Below, piece after piece: positions 62,038-64,000 of a stretch of 64,000 nucleotides of DNA (position 1 is its first letter; each line of letters begins with the position of its first letter). The stretch comes from Lentisphaerota bacterium (lineage in GTDB: Bacteria > Verrucomicrobiota > Lentisphaeria > Victivallales > Victivallaceae): assembly GCA_015061815.1 (NCBI GenBank), contig SUVW01000015.1:1-64000 (forward strand), written 5' to 3'. A program made the translations under genes and the position numbers. A model generated the notes under the pieces. It had not been told where the DNA came from. It did not search any database and was given only the letters and a program-made list of their open reading frames with translations.

Positions 62038-62433
62038 ATGAAGAAAAGTGATGTTGTTCTGGCTACCGGCCGCCGCAAATGTGCGGTCGCCCGCGTCCGT
62101 TTGACTCCCGGCAGCGGTAATATTGTGGTCAATGGCAAAGCGATGGCGGAATATTTTGCCAGCGAATCGCTCTGCGGTTTTGTGAATCAGGTTTTTGCGG
62201 TCAGTGAAACTGCCGGTAAATTTGACATTGCAGCCAATCTTGATGGCGGCGGTATGGCCGGTCAGGCCGGAGCTTTGCGTCATGGTATCACGCGTGCTTT
62301 GATCAACTATGATGAAGAGTTGCGTGCGGTGTTGAAAAAGGCTGGAATGGTTACCCGTGATGCCCGGGTCAAGGAACGTAAAAAATCCGGTCAGCCGGGA
62401 GCCCGTCGTCGGTTCCAGTTCTCCAAACGATAA
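62038..62433 (+). CDS. rpsI: 30S ribosomal protein S9
   Basis: 131 aa, standard. ATGRRKCAVARVRLTPGSG, VNGKAMAEYF, LDGGGMAGQAGALRHGITRA and the basic tail RKKSGQPGARRRFQFSKR that reaches the P-site tRNA. Three bases after rplM. Confidence 0.97.
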   Translation: MKKSDVVLATGRRKCAVARVRLTPGSGNIVVNGKAMAEYFASESLCGFVNQVFAVSETAGKFDIAANLDGGGMAGQAGALRHGITRALINYDEELRAVLKKAGMVTRDARVKERKKSGQPGARRRFQFSKR

Positions 62434-62463
62434 AAATCTTTTGGAATTTATGGGGATGGCGGC

Positions 62464-62492
62464 TTGACAAAACGCGCTTCCCCATGTATATT
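62464..62492 (+). promoter_or_regulatory. Consensus promoter of the tRNA-Arg gene
   Basis: TTGACA (perfect), 17 bases, TATATT, 25 bases before the tRNA 5' end. Confidence 0.75.
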
Positions 62493-62517
62493 ATAGCATC
62501 GTTTATAAAGAACGCAT

Positions 62518-62594
62518 GCACCCATAGCTCAATTGGATAGAGCGTCTGGCTACGGACCAGAAGGTTAGGGGTTCAAATCCCTTTGGGTGTACCA
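62518..62594 (+). tRNA. tRNA-Arg (anticodon ACG)
   Basis: Acceptor strands GCACCCA and TGGGTGT pair (one G-T), D-arm GCTC-AATTGGATA-GAGC, anticodon arm TCTGG-CTACGGA-CCAGA with anticodon ACG, T-arm AGGGG-TTCAAAT-CCCTT, encoded CCA. ACG is normally deaminated to ICG and reads CGU, CGC and CGA. Its last 11 bases are part of an 18-bp sequence repeated at 62816. Confidence 0.95.
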
Positions 62595-62601
62595 AATATT
62601 A
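62584..62601 (+). repeat. Attachment-site-like repeat, copy 1 (tRNA 3' end)
   Basis: TGGGTGTACCAAATATTA; identical 18 bases at 62816-62833. It covers the acceptor strand and CCA of the tRNA, the classic target of tyrosine integrases. Confidence 0.85.
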
Positions 62602-62630
62602 AAGAGCAGAAACGCAAGTTTCTGCTCTTT
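62601..62630 (+). terminator. Terminator following copy 1 of the tRNA end
   Basis: AAAGAGCAGAAAC pairs with GTTTCTGCTCTTT around a GCAA loop, then CCTTTT. Ends the tRNA transcript. Confidence 0.75.
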
Positions 62631-62815
62631 CCTTTTGTCCACCCATGCGGGATTTTATATTTTGAGCATTTGCTCAAAATATGCAAAACGCTTTTGACGT
62701 TTTGCGAACCCATTGGGGTTGCCCTGCGCTTCTCGGCTTCGCCTGCGATGCTCACGCACATCACTATCGTGATGTCAAACCCCTTCATGTCCTCCATAGC
62801 TTCAGCGACGGAGGA
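62631..62815. other. Spacer between the two att-like repeats
   Basis: No gene. Contains two hairpins (TTTTGAGCA-TT-TGCTCAAAA at 62661-62680 and GCAAAACG-CTTTTGA-CGTTTTGC at 62682-62704) and a CCTCC/GGAGG inverted word (62790-62814). Looks like leftover of an earlier integration. Confidence 0.55.
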
Positions 62816-62833
62816 TGGGTGTACCAAATATTA
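62816..62833 (+). repeat. Attachment-site-like repeat, copy 2
   Basis: TGGGTGTACCAAATATTA, identical to 62584-62601, preceded by unrelated GGAGGA. Followed immediately by its own GCAA-loop terminator. Confidence 0.85.
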
Positions 62834-62834
62834 G

Positions 62835-62865
62835 CCCTCTTGAGAGCAATCTCAAGAGGGTTTTT
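62835..62865 (+). terminator. Terminator following copy 2
   Basis: CCCTCTTGAGA pairs with TCTCAAGAGGG around GCAA, then TTTTT. Strong intrinsic terminator with a different stem from the one after copy 1. Confidence 0.8.
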
Positions 62866-62909
62866 CTATGTTCTCTTTCGGGGAAAAACTGTGTTTATTG
62901 CCATTCTCC

Positions 62910-62960
62910 GTACCCATCCGTAATACTCTGTACCAATCCGTAAAAGTACCACCGAGTACC
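62910..62960. repeat. Short GTACC repeats in front of the integrase gene
   Basis: GTACCCATCCGTAA (62910-62923) and GTACCAATCCGTAA (62930-62943) are near-identical 20 bases apart, followed by GTACCACC and GTACCACT at 62946 and 62956. Likely integrase arm-binding sites or regulatory iterons. Confidence 0.6.
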
Positions 62961-63083
62961 ACTTGAAAGATTTCCAATATATCCCGACAGCTCTCTTTGG
63001 CTACAGAAGACACTTTGCTATATTTACCGGAAACGTTTTCAATTTATTTTATGTCATGGAAACAATCAACCAAGGTGTTATCT

Positions 63084-64000
63084 ATGGCAAGCAAAACTAT
63101 TCGACTGAGTACCGGATCAATTTTTCCCAAAGATCCGGGCAAAATATACTTTTACCGTTATCAAGTTGACGGACACCGCAAAACCGTCAGTCTGCAAACC
63201 GCCAACCGTGCAGAAGCATTACGCAAGGCAGAAGAATTCATCCCGATCATCAAAGCAACTTCCGCTGAAGTTGTAGCCGCCCACGTTCAGCAAGCCAAAG
63301 GTTTTGCTACCGCCAAACGGGAATTGCCCTTAAGCGGCGTCTGGGATTATTATTCGATGCACCCGGATAGAGCAAATCCGGCAACAATCCATGAGCAGCT
63401 GCAATATAAAACTTCTCTGATGGAGTTTATCCATTTTCTCAATAATCCAGCTGTGCCGGTTCGTAATATTACTTTTCAGGACACGGAGAACTTTGCCAAA
63501 CATCTCCGCAAAACCGACATTGCCGTTTCCACTCATAACCGGAAAATCAAACGCCTCCGCAAAATCTTTTCCACCTTGTCCGACTTCCGGGATGATGAAA
63601 ACCCTTTCCGGACAATTCTCTTTCGCCGTGAACGTGAAGAGCAGGATATCGGTGTCCGCCGTTTGGCGTTCAGCCGTGAACAGGAGCAGCAGTTGCGTGA
63701 GGTTCTGGCAGATGATATACATCAGGTGATCAATAAGCCTGAAATCCGGGTTGTTTATTATCTTGGCATGTATACCGGGCAGCGGCTGAAAGATTGTGTG
63801 CTGCTGCAATGGCACAGTATCGATATGGAACGGCGGCGGATTTGGGTCAAGCAGTTCAAAACCGGTAAAGAGGTGACGATCCCCATCGCCGATGAGCTGT
63901 TTGAGGTGCTTCTGCTTGCAAAAGCGTGGCAATGTAATAATTATGTCTGCCCCAAAACTGCAGAACGTTACAACCGGCTTGATGCTGACGGTAAAAATAT
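63084..64000 (+). CDS. Tyrosine recombinase/integrase, 3' end outside window
   Basis: Starts ATG at 63084 (MASKTIRLSTGSIFPKD) and stays open to the window edge, 305 codons. The N-terminal arm domain (IYFYRYQVDGHRKTVSLQT), the SAM-like core-binding domain (IHEQLQYKTSLMEFIHFLNN) and the start of the catalytic domain are present: first Arg in GMYTGQRLKDCVLLQW, beta-hairpin Lys in VKQFKTGKEVTIPI. The HxxR and nucleophile Tyr lie beyond the edge. It sits 250 bases inside the second att-like repeat, as integrases of genomic islands do. Confidence 0.9.
   Translation, partial: MASKTIRLSTGSIFPKDPGKIYFYRYQVDGHRKTVSLQTANRAEALRKAEEFIPIIKATSAEVVAAHVQQAKGFATAKRELPLSGVWDYYSMHPDRANPATIHEQLQYKTSLMEFIHFLNNPAVPVRNITFQDTENFAKHLRKTDIAVSTHNRKIKRLRKIFSTLSDFRDDENPFRTILFRREREEQDIGVRRLAFSREQEQQLREVLADDIHQVINKPEIRVVYYLGMYTGQRLKDCVLLQWHSIDMERRRIWVKQFKTGKEVTIPIADELFEVLLLAKAWQCNNYVCPKTAERYNRLDADGKN

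Noticed and set aside
62636-62655. Inverted, degenerate copy of the tRNA end (CCACCCATGCGGGATTTT)
   Set aside because: Similarity to the reverse of the tRNA 3' end is short and gapped; could be chance.
62583-62923. Short plus-strand frames over the att-like repeats
   Set aside because: They run through the tRNA end and terminators and have no protein features.
1-64000. CRISPR arrays, rRNA genes, known riboswitch classes
   Set aside because: None seen: no regularly spaced repeats of 25-40 bases, no rRNA-like stretches, no conserved riboswitch cores.

Overview
Chromosomal segment of a Gram-negative carbohydrate specialist, most likely a Lentisphaerota/Victivallales bacterium. The assignment is an inference from gene style: three pseudopilin-like genes with the [16 protein letters not shown] helix and the H-X9-DG tail motif, many large secreted or cytosolic glycosidases, AraC-type regulators beside them, and a eukaryote-like ileS. 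Promoters read as standard sigma-70 boxes (TTGnnn-N16/17-TATATT), several with an extended -10 (GTGCTATATT).

Layout. 1-125: end of a serine-recombinase element that has cut the 5' part of a pseudopilin gene. 114-9123: plus-strand run of secreted proteins, GH13 (frameshifted), MBL hydrolase, GH31 and a broken DMT transporter. 9180-11931: AraC regulator, then a scrap yard (beheaded oxidoreductase, decayed transposase, IS3-type tail) around a membrane-anchored GH18-like protein. 11966-15670: divergent AraC regulator with xylA-xylB. 15748-16102: nearly identical 355-bp copy of the 3' end of the sugar kinase at 29334. 16258-28020: minus-strand glycan block (GH78-like, GH20, huge CBM-barrel protein, pseudopilin, GH20, GH127) with an AraC gene diverging at 28350. 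29334-33926: amino-sugar genes (ROK-like kinase, nagB, GlmU-type acyltransferase, glmM). 34185: PpiC foldase. 35426-44683: PanE-like reductase, GH20 and PocR-AraC regulator, divergent from a six-gene set (PIG-L deacetylase, FucI/AraA-like isomerase, SGNH hydrolase, M24 protein without metal ligands, ASRT-family small protein, polysaccharide deacetylase). 44746-52834: a pseudopilin gene broken by a 34-bp palindromic tandem duplication, two barrel proteins and a secreted phosphoesterase. 52891-62433: housekeeping (nadE, apbE, ileS; YkgJ, gmk, coaC; rplM, rpsI). 62518-64000: tRNA-Arg(ACG) with a duplicated 3' end and a tyrosine integrase that runs off the window.

How it fits together. The sugar loci look like regulated glycan-use units: secreted or cytosolic glycosidases free N-acetylhexosamine, rhamnose, arabinose, xylose and glucose residues, and local kinases, isomerases and nagB feed them to central metabolism. 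Each pseudopilin gene lies just upstream of genes for big exported carbohydrate-binding proteins. An operator-like 25-bp sequence is shared by the two promoter regions of the 16-28 kb block. Both ends of the window are mobile-element boundaries, and two of the three pseudopilin genes are broken at or next to the conserved helix.
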